The position numbers and the translations under genes were made by a program. From the NCBI GenBank assembly GCA_031551725.1, contig JAVBNF010000001.1:46981-110980 (forward strand): 64,000 nucleotides of DNA, read 5' to 3'. The notes below the pieces were generated by a model that saw only the letters and a program-made list of their open reading frames with translations, had not been told where the DNA came from and did not search any database. This document shows positions 44,970-52,510 of the stretch, piece by piece (position 1 is the first letter of the stretch; the number at the start of each line of letters is the position of its first letter). The stretch is from JAVBNF01 sp031551725. GTDB taxonomy: Bacteria; Bacteroidota; Bacteroidia; Bacteroidales; P3.

Positions 44970-45682
44970 TAAATCAACTCGTAATTATCCAACATTACAT
45001 TAATTTCTTCCGGTGAATTGAACATCATTACATCCAAAATAGAAAGCCCAGGTTCAAACATATTATTTTTTTGATCATATGGCATTATTTTAACAGATTG
45101 GAATTTTAAATCAATTCCGACTTCATTATATTTTACTTTATCAAAAAAACTTTGACCGCCCGGTGGATTCCAATATTCCTTTACGTTTCCAATAGTCTTA
45201 CAGATGTTAAGAGCCCACTCATCAGGAGCGTGGACTTCTTCAATATCTAAGTGCATGTCACTAAATATATCAATCTTTTTTTCTATTCCAAGATAATTAC
45301 AAATTAATTCTAATGCTTTTTTATTCAAAGAAACGATATCATTATATTCTTCAGCAAACAAAGTATTCAGTAAATTCAGTACTTTGAAGTAATACGGGGC
45401 ATTTTTCTTGTATGGTTGTACTTGAGCAAGTATTTTTGATTTCCATTGTTGTGCATTGTCAATTGCTACATCTTTGATGATTGTGTCTCGTCCATCTTTT
45501 AATATCAATGGTACTTGGATATATAACCATCCTTCATTTTGTTTCAATATTCTATTTCTTTCAATCCATCCATGACGAATAAATTGTACCGGATCGAAAA
45601 GTATAAACTTATCAGTATGTTTTATTAAACTTATATACCCTATATATGGGAAAAAATAAGGTTGCATTATTCCAACTTTCAT
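44969..45682 (-). CDS. WbqC-like family protein
   Basis: A 237-residue protein beginning MKVGIMQPYFFPYIGYISLI at ATG 45682, the standard WbqC opening; a GTG six bases upstream is less likely. It further shows FIRHGWIERNRILKQNEGWLYIQVPL and YFKVLNLLNTLFAEEYNDI. WbqC-like genes occur in O-antigen loci next to sugar aminotransferases, as here, but their biochemical role is not established. Confidence 0.88.
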   Translation of the reverse strand: MKVGIMQPYFFPYIGYISLIKHTDKFILFDPVQFIRHGWIERNRILKQNEGWLYIQVPLILKDGRDTIIKDVAIDNAQQWKSKILAQVQPYKKNAPYYFKVLNLLNTLFAEEYNDIVSLNKKALELICNYLGIEKKIDIFSDMHLDIEEVHAPDEWALNICKTIGNVKEYWNPPGGQSFFDKVKYNEVGIDLKFQSVKIMPYDQKNNMFEPGLSILDVMMFNSPEEINVMLDNYELI

Positions 45683-45684
45683 GA

Positions 45685-46803
45685 TCACTCTTTGTATTTA
45701 ATTACATTAACAACTCTCTCAATCTCTTCTTCCGTCAATTCATGATGCATCGGCAAACAAATTACCCCATTCGCCAGTTTCGTTGCATTCGGAAGATTAT
45801 CCTTGTGTGCCGACAGAAGTCCACTATATGTGGGAAAATCACTAATTAACGGATAAAAGTATCGGCGTGCAAAAACATTATGTTCTTTCAGTTTTTCATA
45901 CAAAGCATCACGGCTCATACCATATTCCGCTTCATTAATTAACATGGGAAAGTAAGAATGAGTATGTTCCACACCCGGTATCACTTCCATAAATGAAAGC
46001 CCTTTTACACCTACTAATGCTTGTCTGTAGAGTGCTTCCGCTGCTTTGCGTTTTGCAATGAACTCGTTCACATGCTTTAATTCCAGCAAGCCGTAAGCAG
46101 AACGGATTTCATCCATTTTTGCATTGATGCCTGGCGCTACAACGGTTATTTCATCTTCAAACCCAAAGTTTTTTAAATAATCAATGCGTTTTTTTGTTTC
46201 TGCATCGTGGCAAATCAATGCTCCGCCTTCAATGGTGTTGTACACTTTTGTTGCATGAAAACTCAATGTGCTCATATCTCCGGCATTCAATATTGATTGT
46301 CCATTAACTTTTACACCAAAAGCATGTGCAGCATCATAAATTATTTTTAACCCATATTTGTTTGCGATTTGCTGGATACGTTCAGTATCACAAGGAGTAC
46401 CGTAAACATGCACAGGCATAATGGCAGTGGTTTGAGGTGTAATTGCCGCTTCGATTTTATTCGGATCCATATTTCCCGTCTTCGGGTCAATATCTACAAA
46501 CACCGGTTTAATGCCGTTCCACCATAATGAATGTGTTGTTGCTACGAAGCTATAAGGAGTGGTAATAACTTCACCGGTAATGCGCAATGCCTGCAAGGCT
46601 GTAATAAGCGGCAAAGTTCCGTTAGTAAAAAGACTGATATATTTTACCCCTAAATATTCGCACAAGGCTTTTTCCAATTCCTGATGATAGTGACCATTGT
46701 TGGTAATCCACTTCCTTTTCCAAATATCTTGCAGATAAGGAATAAATTCATCTAAAGGCGGCAATGCCGGCTGCGTTACAAATATAGGTTTCTGGCTTTT
46801 CAT
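45685..46803 (-). CDS. DegT/DnrJ/EryC1/StrS sugar aminotransferase
   Basis: A PLP enzyme of 372 residues that aminates a nucleotide keto-sugar. GEVITTPYSFVATTHSLWWNGIKPVFVDIDPKTGNMDP and IYDAAHAFGVKVNGQSILN precede the PLP lysine in SFHATKVYNTIEGGAL (about residue 180). That active-site wording resembles 4-keto-sugar aminotransferases of the VioA type more than WbpE, so it may serve either a 4-amino-6-deoxysugar or the 3-amino step after the neighbouring WlbA-type dehydrogenase. It lies 24 bases after that gene. Confidence 0.9.
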   Translation of the reverse strand: MKSQKPIFVTQPALPPLDEFIPYLQDIWKRKWITNNGHYHQELEKALCEYLGVKYISLFTNGTLPLITALQALRITGEVITTPYSFVATTHSLWWNGIKPVFVDIDPKTGNMDPNKIEAAITPQTTAIMPVHVYGTPCDTERIQQIANKYGLKIIYDAAHAFGVKVNGQSILNAGDMSTLSFHATKVYNTIEGGALICHDAETKKRIDYLKNFGFEDEITVVAPGINAKMDEIRSAYGLLELKHVNEFIAKRKAAEALYRQALVGVKGLSFMEVIPGVEHTHSYFPMLINEAEYGMSRDALYEKLKEHNVFARRYFYPLISDFPTYSGLLSAHKDNLPNATKLANGVICLPMHHELTEEEIERVVNVIKYKE

Positions 46804-46826
46804 ATATTTAACTTTCCTTATATTTC

Positions 46827-48113
46827 TTAACTTTTATTTTTTACCACTTCCCAATACCCTCCTTTATCCGGCCCAATTCTTCGGAGCAGTCCCTTGTCTT
46901 TCAGCTTGGCAATATTCTCTCGCGTTTTGCGTAAGGAAATTCCCAAAAGTTCGGATAGCAATTCTCCGTCAATATAAGGATTCTCAGACATTTCGTGCAA
47001 AATAAATTTTTGGTTATCGGTGACCTTTAGACGGACTTTTTCAATGACTTTTTGAATGTCTTTTTTGTCGCCATTTTTAATGACCTTTTGAGTGACTGTT
47101 AACTTTTCGTTAACATTATATATCTTTTCAATCACCCCAACCACCATAGCCCCTTCTTCTGCCGTAGCAGTGATTTTCGCTTTTTTTTGTAAAACATCAA
47201 TCACATTGCGAATAACAAAATGATGATTCTGCGCACTCCCTTTATATGCTCCATAATCATTACCCCCATTTGTAGGAGCAAGCTCGGGCATCACATAATT
47301 TTTCACATGGCAATATTCAACTTTATCCATGTACTGTCCACCTATTTTAACACTGCCTTTTTCAGCAATAATCGTCATGCTGCTCTCAAAATTCTTGTCC
47401 CACACAGCTGTAGAAAAATTCAAACATCCCATGCCGCCGTTCACAAATTCAAAACCAACAATCCCGGAATCTTCAAATTCTGTTAATTTTCGATGGTTAA
47501 AATTGCTAAAATGCGCTTGAACATTGCTTATATCTCCAAACAGCCACACCATCATATCAATAAAATGTGAAAATTGCGTGTACAAAGTTCCGCCATCCAA
47601 CTTTTTTGACCCATGCCAGTTTTCAGCCGTATAATAACGTTCGTCACGATTCCAATAACAATTCAACTGTACCATGAAAATCTTTCCGAGTTTACCCGAT
47701 TTTACAAGCTCCTTGATCCAAACCGAAGGCGGCGAATAGCGATTTTGCATTACGCAAAAAACCTTCTTCTTTGCTTTTTTCGAAGCCTCAATAAGGATAT
47801 TCGCTCCTTTCGTGGTCAACGCCATCGGCTTTTCAACCACAACATGCCGCCCACTTTGCAACACCTTCACCGCTTGTTGCGCATGCCAACCGTTCGGCGT
47901 GCAAATATTCACCACATCCATATCCAAATCCGCCGCAAGCAAATCTTCAATCGAAGTAAAAAACGGAATTTTATATGCATCAATTCCCAGCTCTGATTTG
48001 CCCCGAACATCGCAAAGCGCAACAAGTTGTGCTCCCACTTCACGCGAAATCATCTCCGCATGCCGTTTCCCGATATGTCCGCAGCCTACAACTGCAAATT
48101 TGATTTTACTCAC
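46827..48113 (-). CDS. Gfo/Idh/MocA sugar 3-dehydrogenase (WlbA-like) fused to a winged-helix domain
   Basis: A 428-residue protein. Residues 1-340 form a WlbA/WbpB-type oxidoreductase: KIKFAVVGCGHIGKRHAEMI (NAD site), VVVEKPMALTTKGA (catalytic EKP), NRDERYYTAENWHGSKKLDGGTLYTQFSHFIDMMVWLFG. After about residue 360 a separate domain, TDNQKFILHEMSENPYIDGELLSELLGISLRKTRENIAKLKDKGLLRRIGPDKGGYWEVV, is a winged-helix DNA-binding domain normally found at the end of AlbA_2/Fic-like proteins. The start is GTG, overlapping the acyltransferase stop (GTGA). No stop or shift separates the parts. Confidence 0.88.
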   Translation of the reverse strand: MSKIKFAVVGCGHIGKRHAEMISREVGAQLVALCDVRGKSELGIDAYKIPFFTSIEDLLAADLDMDVVNICTPNGWHAQQAVKVLQSGRHVVVEKPMALTTKGANILIEASKKAKKKVFCVMQNRYSPPSVWIKELVKSGKLGKIFMVQLNCYWNRDERYYTAENWHGSKKLDGGTLYTQFSHFIDMMVWLFGDISNVQAHFSNFNHRKLTEFEDSGIVGFEFVNGGMGCLNFSTAVWDKNFESSMTIIAEKGSVKIGGQYMDKVEYCHVKNYVMPELAPTNGGNDYGAYKGSAQNHHFVIRNVIDVLQKKAKITATAEEGAMVVGVIEKIYNVNEKLTVTQKVIKNGDKKDIQKVIEKVRLKVTDNQKFILHEMSENPYIDGELLSELLGISLRKTRENIAKLKDKGLLRRIGPDKGGYWEVVKNKS

Positions 48114-48685
48114 TTAACTCTTGTAACTATATTGTTTTCAAATTTGTAAACTTGATTGCTTTCCGGACAAACAGCATTTCCGTTCTTGTCAAAACTTAAT
48201 TTATGTCCGTATTCGCTCATCCAGCCTGTTTGCCTTGCCGGATTTCCAATCATCAATGCATAATCCGGAACATCTTTTGTAATCACGGAACCTGCGCCGA
48301 TAAAGGCAAATTCACCAATCGTATGTCCGCAAATAATAGTTGCATTCGCTCCAATTGTTGCGCCTTTTTTGACCAACGTCTTTTGATATTCGTTTTTACG
48401 AACAATCGCACCGCGCGGATTAATTACATTCGTAAAAACGCACGAAGGACCGAGAAACACATCGTCTTCACAAATCACACCGGTATAAACAGAAACATTG
48501 TTTTGAACTTTCACATTGTTTCCAAGCACAACTTCCGGCGAGATTACAACATTTTGACCAATATTGCAATTTTCTCCGATAATACAGCCGCTCATCAAAT
48601 GAGAAAAATGCCAAATCTTGGAACCTGCTCCAATCAAGCATCCATCATCTACAACCGCTGTTTCGTGCTTAAAAAATCTTTCCAT
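48110..48685 (-). CDS. Left-handed beta-helix N-acyltransferase (WlbB/WbpD-like)
   Basis: A 191-residue hexapeptide-repeat enzyme: repeats such as IIGENCNIGQNVVISPEVVLGNNVKVQNNVSVYTGV and IGANATIICGHTIGEFAFIGAGSVITKDVPDYALMIGNPARQTGWM. It fits the UDP-2-acetamido-3-amino-2,3-dideoxy-glucuronate N-acetyltransferase group. Residues F6-E8 (FKHETAVVDDG) match the usual WlbB start. Overlaps the dehydrogenase gene; together with the 3-dehydrogenase and aminotransferase it makes the diacetamido sugar. Confidence 0.9.
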   Translation of the reverse strand: MERFFKHETAVVDDGCLIGAGSKIWHFSHLMSGCIIGENCNIGQNVVISPEVVLGNNVKVQNNVSVYTGVICEDDVFLGPSCVFTNVINPRGAIVRKNEYQKTLVKKGATIGANATIICGHTIGEFAFIGAGSVITKDVPDYALMIGNPARQTGWMSEYGHKLSFDKNGNAVCPESNQVYKFENNIVTRVK

Positions 48686-48730
48686 CTTACAATCTCACGG
48701 TCTTACAATCTTACGGTCTTACGGTCTTCA
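48686..48730. repeat. CTTACAATCTTACGGT tandem repeat
   Basis: Four or five imperfect units of the type CTTACGGT fill the spacer between the acyltransferase and UDP-sugar dehydrogenase genes. A related string (CTTGCAATCTTACGATCTT) lies beside the recA terminator at about 13394-13412. Confidence 0.65.
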
Positions 48731-50020
48731 TCAAAGGCTCCAGTAGCTCATTTCCTTAATCTTTCCTCTAAAAACACCTTTCACATCCATCAATACCGGA
48801 TTTACTGAAGAAATTTCCAAAAAATCTTTTTCTGTAAAAGACTTGTACACATCATGCGCAACTGCAACAATAACGGCATCATACGCACTTCCAATTTCTT
48901 TTTTCAGTTGAAAATGATACTCTTTTTCCACCTCTCCGGCATCCGCAAACGGATCCATCAAATCAACACAAAGTCCTTGATCCTCTAACGAAGTCACAAT
49001 ATCGGCAATTTTCGTATTACGAATATCCGTTACATTTTCTTTGATGGTAAAACCCAAAATCAAAACCTTTGATTCCTTTATATTCTTGCCGCTTTCGCGA
49101 ATTTTTGCAATTGTTTTTTCTGCTACATACAAACCCATTCCGTCATTTACAAAACGTCCGGCCTCTACCAATTTCGGTTCAACATTTTTTTGCCTGGCTT
49201 GATGAATAAGATAGTAAGGATCAACGCCTATGCAATGTCCACCAACTAATCCGGGATAGAACTTCTGAAAATTCCACTTCGTCGCAGCGGCATCAATGGC
49301 TTCAAATGTGTTCACATTCATTGCATCAAATACACGCGACATTTCATTCATCAACGCAATATTCAAATCGCGCTGCGTATTTTCCAAAATCTTTGCAGCC
49401 TCCGCCGTGCGGATATTTGGCGCACGATATACACCGGCTGTAACGATTTCCTCATATAAATTTGCAATCAAATCAAGTGTTGCATCGTCGGAAGCGGATA
49501 CAATTTTCACTGTGTTTGCAAGCTTATGCACTCTGTCGCCGGGGTTAATTCGCTCGGGAGAGTAAGCAATCTTAAAATCAATACCGCCTTTCAAACCGGA
49601 TAATTGTTCCAAAACAGGAACGCAATTTTCTTCCGTACATCCCGGAAAAACAGTCGATTCGTAAATAACGACATCGCCTGTTTTCAAACAACTTCCAACC
49701 GTTGAACTTGCATCTAACAAAAATTTCAAATCCGGTTTTTTATTTTCATCAATCGGCGTTGGAACCGTGATAATAAAAACATTCGCTCGTTTTATTTCTT
49801 CTGCATTTGAAGTAAAAACAATATTTGCATTTGCAAAATCTTCAATCGCAATTTCCTGATTCGGATCTGCTTTCATTTGCAAACTGCCAATTCTTGTTTC
49901 GTTAATATCAAAACCAATCACCGGAAACTTTTTAGCAAAAGCCAACGCCAACGGCAGTCCGACATAACCCAGCCCAATTACTGCTATTTCCTTTTGACTA
50001 TGTGACATTTCAACTGACAT
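48731..50020 (-). CDS. UDP-N-acetyl-hexosamine 6-dehydrogenase (WbpA/TviB-like)
   Basis: A 429-residue NAD-dependent enzyme oxidising C6 of a UDP-HexNAc to the uronic acid. The NAD motif GLGYVGLP is near residue 17, VIYESTVFPGCTEE near 118, SPERINPGD near 153, and the catalytic cysteine is in GLVGGHCIGVDPYYLIHQA near residue 263. The sequence is of the TviB/WbpO class. It provides the uronic acid used by the WlbA-type dehydrogenase downstream. ATG codons at 50020 and 50008 are both possible. Confidence 0.93.
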   Translation of the reverse strand: MSVEMSHSQKEIAVIGLGYVGLPLALAFAKKFPVIGFDINETRIGSLQMKADPNQEIAIEDFANANIVFTSNAEEIKRANVFIITVPTPIDENKKPDLKFLLDASSTVGSCLKTGDVVIYESTVFPGCTEENCVPVLEQLSGLKGGIDFKIAYSPERINPGDRVHKLANTVKIVSASDDATLDLIANLYEEIVTAGVYRAPNIRTAEAAKILENTQRDLNIALMNEMSRVFDAMNVNTFEAIDAAATKWNFQKFYPGLVGGHCIGVDPYYLIHQARQKNVEPKLVEAGRFVNDGMGLYVAEKTIAKIRESGKNIKESKVLILGFTIKENVTDIRNTKIADIVTSLEDQGLCVDLMDPFADAGEVEKEYHFQLKKEIGSAYDAVIVAVAHDVYKSFTEKDFLEISSVNPVLMDVKGVFRGKIKEMSYWSL

Positions 50021-50025
50021 TTGAA

Positions 50026-50652
50026 TTAGTCCGTTTCCTTATCAAAACGTTCAATTTCTTTTTGTATCGTAGATTTTATTTCTTCCCAATTCACAGGAAT
50101 CAACATTTCCGGCATTGGTTGTTCTTCAGCATCAACAAAATAAGCTAAACTACGGAAAACAGTATACAAAGGGGCATCTCTATATTTTTGTTCATACAAT
50201 TCAAACATCTGTTTTAAAGAAAATTCTTTTAACAGAAAGTAAATATCCACAAAATCTTTACGCGTTCCTCGTCCTGTAAGTGCAGATAATTTCATTGCCG
50301 CAATATCTTTCCGCCCAGCCATGCGCACATTTTCATCTTCTACAATAACATCAATCCAAGGAAATTTATAATTTACGACATCTATTTTAATACCATTAAC
50401 GAACATCATCTTTATCGGTTTGGTGTCATGCTCAAGGCTCACATTATAACCTTGTTCTTCAAGCGTAGAAACAATTTCCAAACCCGAAGCTTCTATATGC
50501 CCAAAGAAATCCAAGTCAATAGAATGCCTATGACCTATTTGAAGCGCAAGGGCAGTGCCTCCAACTAAACGTAAATCTTTAAACAGCGACAATTGCTGCA
50601 AAGATTTTAATAGATCCAATGTGGACTTTTCGACTGTAGCTGTTCGTAACAT
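50026..50652 (-). CDS. AbiEii/AbiGii-family nucleotidyltransferase (toxin-like)
   Basis: A 208-residue protein. The nucleotidyltransferase core is LVGGTALALQIGHRHSIDLDFFGHI (about residues 25-50), with G-G/T and D.D residues as in AbiEii; later RKDIAAMKLSALTGRGTRKDFVDIYFLL is conserved in this family. Such proteins form abortive-infection toxin-antitoxin pairs. The 46-base overlap with the gene at 50607-50918 indicates a coupled pair. It is placed 6 bases before the sugar dehydrogenase start, inside the glycan transcript. Confidence 0.88.
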   Translation of the reverse strand: MLRTATVEKSTLDLLKSLQQLSLFKDLRLVGGTALALQIGHRHSIDLDFFGHIEASGLEIVSTLEEQGYNVSLEHDTKPIKMMFVNGIKIDVVNYKFPWIDVIVEDENVRMAGRKDIAAMKLSALTGRGTRKDFVDIYFLLKEFSLKQMFELYEQKYRDAPLYTVFRSLAYFVDAEEQPMPEMLIPVNWEEIKSTIQKEIERFDKETD

Positions 50653-50918
50653 CTAAATTCGACCTCAGGTGTATGCGTAATGACAGAGATAAATGCCAGA
50701 GACTCAGGCATCATAATGCGCAATCGCATTGCTATATTTTTAATCTCTTCCAAACCATAAATTCGTTTAAGAAGTTTCCAGTCGCTCATTTGTCCGCGAT
50801 CCAAAACCCGTCCCACCACGTATGCTTTATGTGCTTCCAAATCCAAATCTTTGAGATTGATATCCCAAAATAGATTTTTAGAAAACTGCGCTTTTATATG
50901 ATCTTGTTGATTTTCCAT
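50607..50918 (-). CDS. DUF6922-like antitoxin partner
   Basis: A 103-residue protein, mostly helical, with KNLFWDINLKDLDLEAHKAYVVGRVLDRGQMSDWKLLKRIYGLEEIKN, a pattern typical of short proteins encoded just before AbiEii-like genes in Bacteroidota. It probably binds DNA or the toxin, but this is inferred from context. The gene is 132 bases downstream of UpxY and its 3' end overlaps the AbiEii-like gene by 46 bases. Confidence 0.75.
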   Translation of the reverse strand: MENQQDHIKAQFSKNLFWDINLKDLDLEAHKAYVVGRVLDRGQMSDWKLLKRIYGLEEIKNIAMRLRIMMPESLAFISVITHTPEVEFRCYEQLQSKSPHWIY

Positions 50919-51050
50919 TAATTACAACAAACTTATCAACTCCAAAAATGCTTAATTCCTAATTTTTAATTCTTAATTTTATAAAGCTCCGCCTCGTCAC
51001 TCCCACCTTCAAAGCGTGTAACACCGTAACTTTTTTATTTCGGAATGTTT

Positions 51051-51566
51051 TTATTCGAAAATTTCCACATTCCCGCCCGGAACCGTGAACATGATGTTCG
51101 TTGCCAGGCTTTCTATTTCCATCACCAGCTTTTGCGCACCACGGATCTCCATCAGAGTCCCGAAATGCCCTTTCAGCGGGCCTTTGGTAATTTTTATCTT
51201 TTGTCCGGGTTCAAGCTTATGGTCTATCACCACAACCTCTGTATACCCTTCCACAATCCGCCGGATCATTTGCATCTCATCCTCACGGACCCTTGCCAAC
51301 TCCGTCCCAAACCGAACAAAACCGACAATGTTTGCATCTCTCACAATCTCACCTGATTCACAAGCTGTTATTTTTGCAAACAGATATGATCGAAAAAGCG
51401 GTTCCAGTACTTTTTTCTTCCTGTCCGACCATTGCTTTAACACCGTCACACACGGAAGATAAACCGTAAAACCTTGTTTTTCCAACGTTTCGAACGCTTT
51501 TTTTTCTGCCCGCGGCCGCGTGTATAATACCCGCCAAACTGCTTGCTCCTCTACCAATCCTTGCAT
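51051..51566 (-). CDS. UpxY-family transcription antiterminator (NusG-like)
   Basis: A 171-residue NusG paralogue: AVWRVLYTRPRAEKKAFETLEKQGFTVYLPCVTVLKQWSDRKKKV (NGN domain) and a C-terminal KOW-type part KIKITKGPLKGHFGTLMEIRG. UpxY proteins promote transcription of the polysaccharide operon whose 5' leader they recognise. It is the first gene of the minus-strand glycan series, so the transcript from 51.6 kb probably depends on it. No UpxZ-like repressor gene follows; the next gene is DUF6922-like. Confidence 0.9.
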   Translation of the reverse strand: MQGLVEEQAVWRVLYTRPRAEKKAFETLEKQGFTVYLPCVTVLKQWSDRKKKVLEPLFRSYLFAKITACESGEIVRDANIVGFVRFGTELARVREDEMQMIRRIVEGYTEVVVIDHKLEPGQKIKITKGPLKGHFGTLMEIRGAQKLVMEIESLATNIMFTVPGGNVEIFE

Positions 51567-51629
51567 AATTTGTTGTGTAGCGCTTATTCGTTAGAATCCA
51601 GTTGTTTATAGATTTATATACATAGGATA

Positions 51630-51660
51630 CAAAGTTACATAAAAAAATTGGCAAGAGCAA
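51630..51660 (-). promoter_or_regulatory. Promoter of the polysaccharide locus (upxY)
   Basis: On the minus strand TTG (51660-51658), a 20-base spacer, and TAACTTTG (51637-51630) are followed by TATCC. It gives a leader of about 60 bases before UpxY. No inverted repeats of the type used for invertible capsule promoters in Bacteroides were found around it. Confidence 0.6.
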
Positions 51661-51733
51661 CTGTTTTGCTGTTTATTTTTTACCATTTTTTCATTTTTTT
51701 TAGTACTTTTTCTTATTTCGGAAACTATTTTTT

Positions 51734-51749
51734 TTAACTAAATAGTTAA
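51734..51749. promoter_or_regulatory. Operator 1 of the tetR-efflux operon
   Basis: TTAACTAAATAGTTAA, a perfect 6-4-6 palindrome, 16 bases upstream of the -33 element. It shares both half-sites with operator 2 at 51805-51820. Confidence 0.7.
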
Positions 51750-51765
51750 TTTTTTAATCAAAAAA

Positions 51766-51796
51766 TTTGTTATACAAAAAAAGTTTAATAACTTTG
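51766..51796 (+). promoter_or_regulatory. tetR-efflux promoter
   Basis: TTTG (51766-51769), a 19-base spacer and TAACTTTG (51789-51796): an exact match to the Bacteroidota consensus. The start point falls near 51800, next to operator 2. Confidence 0.8.
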
Positions 51797-51804
51797 TAAA
51801 AAAT

Positions 51805-51820
51805 TTAACTGATTAGTTAA
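51805..51820. promoter_or_regulatory. Operator 2 of the tetR-efflux operon
   Basis: TTAACTGATTAGTTAA, a 6-4-6 palindrome just after the expected transcript start and 11 bases before the tetR ATG. Binding here would block transcription of tetR and everything behind it. Confidence 0.75.
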
Positions 51821-51830
51821 TAATTTAATT

Positions 51831-52466
51831 ATGAAAAAAAATCCGAAATACGAAAGTTTAAACACGCGGGCAATTATATTATTAGCCGCTGAAGAGATTT
51901 TTGCAATAAAAGGGTATGCTGCTGCAACAACAGCCGAAATTGCTAAAAAAGCCGGTGTAAACAACGCTTTACTACACTATCATTTTCAAACGAAAGAAAA
52001 CTTGTTTAATCATATCTTTAAACAAAAAATGCAAGATGCTGCTGTTTCTTTATTGAAAATTGTTGAACAAAATTCATCCTTAGAAGATGTGATCCGGCAA
52101 GGGATTGAAGCACATTTTGATTTTTTGCAAAATCATCCATACCTGCCAAAATTTGTACTTTCTGAAATATTTTTCGGAAACCATAAATTGTCGGAATTTT
52201 CAGAAATTTTTATTCCCGTTTTACAAAAAATGGATAAAAAATTAAGCAAATTAATCGAGAAAGATGTTAAGGCAAAAAAAATCCGTCCGATTACTCCGCT
52301 CGATTTGTTGCTAAACATTTTATCTTTAAACGTTCTTGCACACATTGCATTACCTGTTTTTTCAGAAGAATTAAAATTAAATAAACGAGCACACAACAAA
52401 CTTCTCAATCAACGGAAAAAAGAAATTGTGACGTTGATTATGAATGGTATTAAAATCAATAAATGA
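51831..52466 (+). CDS. TetR-family transcriptional regulator
   Basis: A 211-residue protein. The N-terminal helix-turn-helix is TRAIILLAAEEIFAIKGYAAATTAEIAKKAGVNNALLHYHFQTKENLFNHIF (residues 9-60). The C-terminal ligand-binding part (TetR_C type) is helical. It is the first gene of an efflux operon and its promoter is flanked by two palindromes, so it likely represses itself and the pump until a ligand binds. Its stop codon lies inside the repeat at 52465-52497. Confidence 0.93.
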   Translation: MKKNPKYESLNTRAIILLAAEEIFAIKGYAAATTAEIAKKAGVNNALLHYHFQTKENLFNHIFKQKMQDAAVSLLKIVEQNSSLEDVIRQGIEAHFDFLQNHPYLPKFVLSEIFFGNHKLSEFSEIFIPVLQKMDKKLSKLIEKDVKAKKIRPITPLDLLLNILSLNVLAHIALPVFSEELKLNKRAHNKLLNQRKKEIVTLIMNGIKINK

Positions 52467-52497
52467 CGAGATGGCCACGCTGCGCCGGCCATGACAA
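52465..52497. repeat. GACGAG-TGGCCACGC hairpin repeat, copy A
   Basis: GACGAGATGGCCACGC followed by TGCGCCGGCCATGACAA, with stem TGGCC/GGCCA. It overlaps the tetR stop codon and fills the tetR-tolC junction. Two further copies are at 55674-55759. Confidence 0.75.
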
Positions 52498-52510
52498 ATC
52501 GAAATCAGAA

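Noticed and set aside
51358..51660. 100-residue minus-strand frame overlapping UpxY and its promoter
   Set aside because: It would cover the upxY promoter, has no family features, and UpxY in the other frame is clear.
51567..51830. Possible invertible promoter of the polysaccharide locus as in Bacteroides fragilis
   Set aside because: The only inverted repeats are the two palindromic operator-like sites on the tetR side; no repeat pair flanks the upxY promoter and no invertase gene is near.
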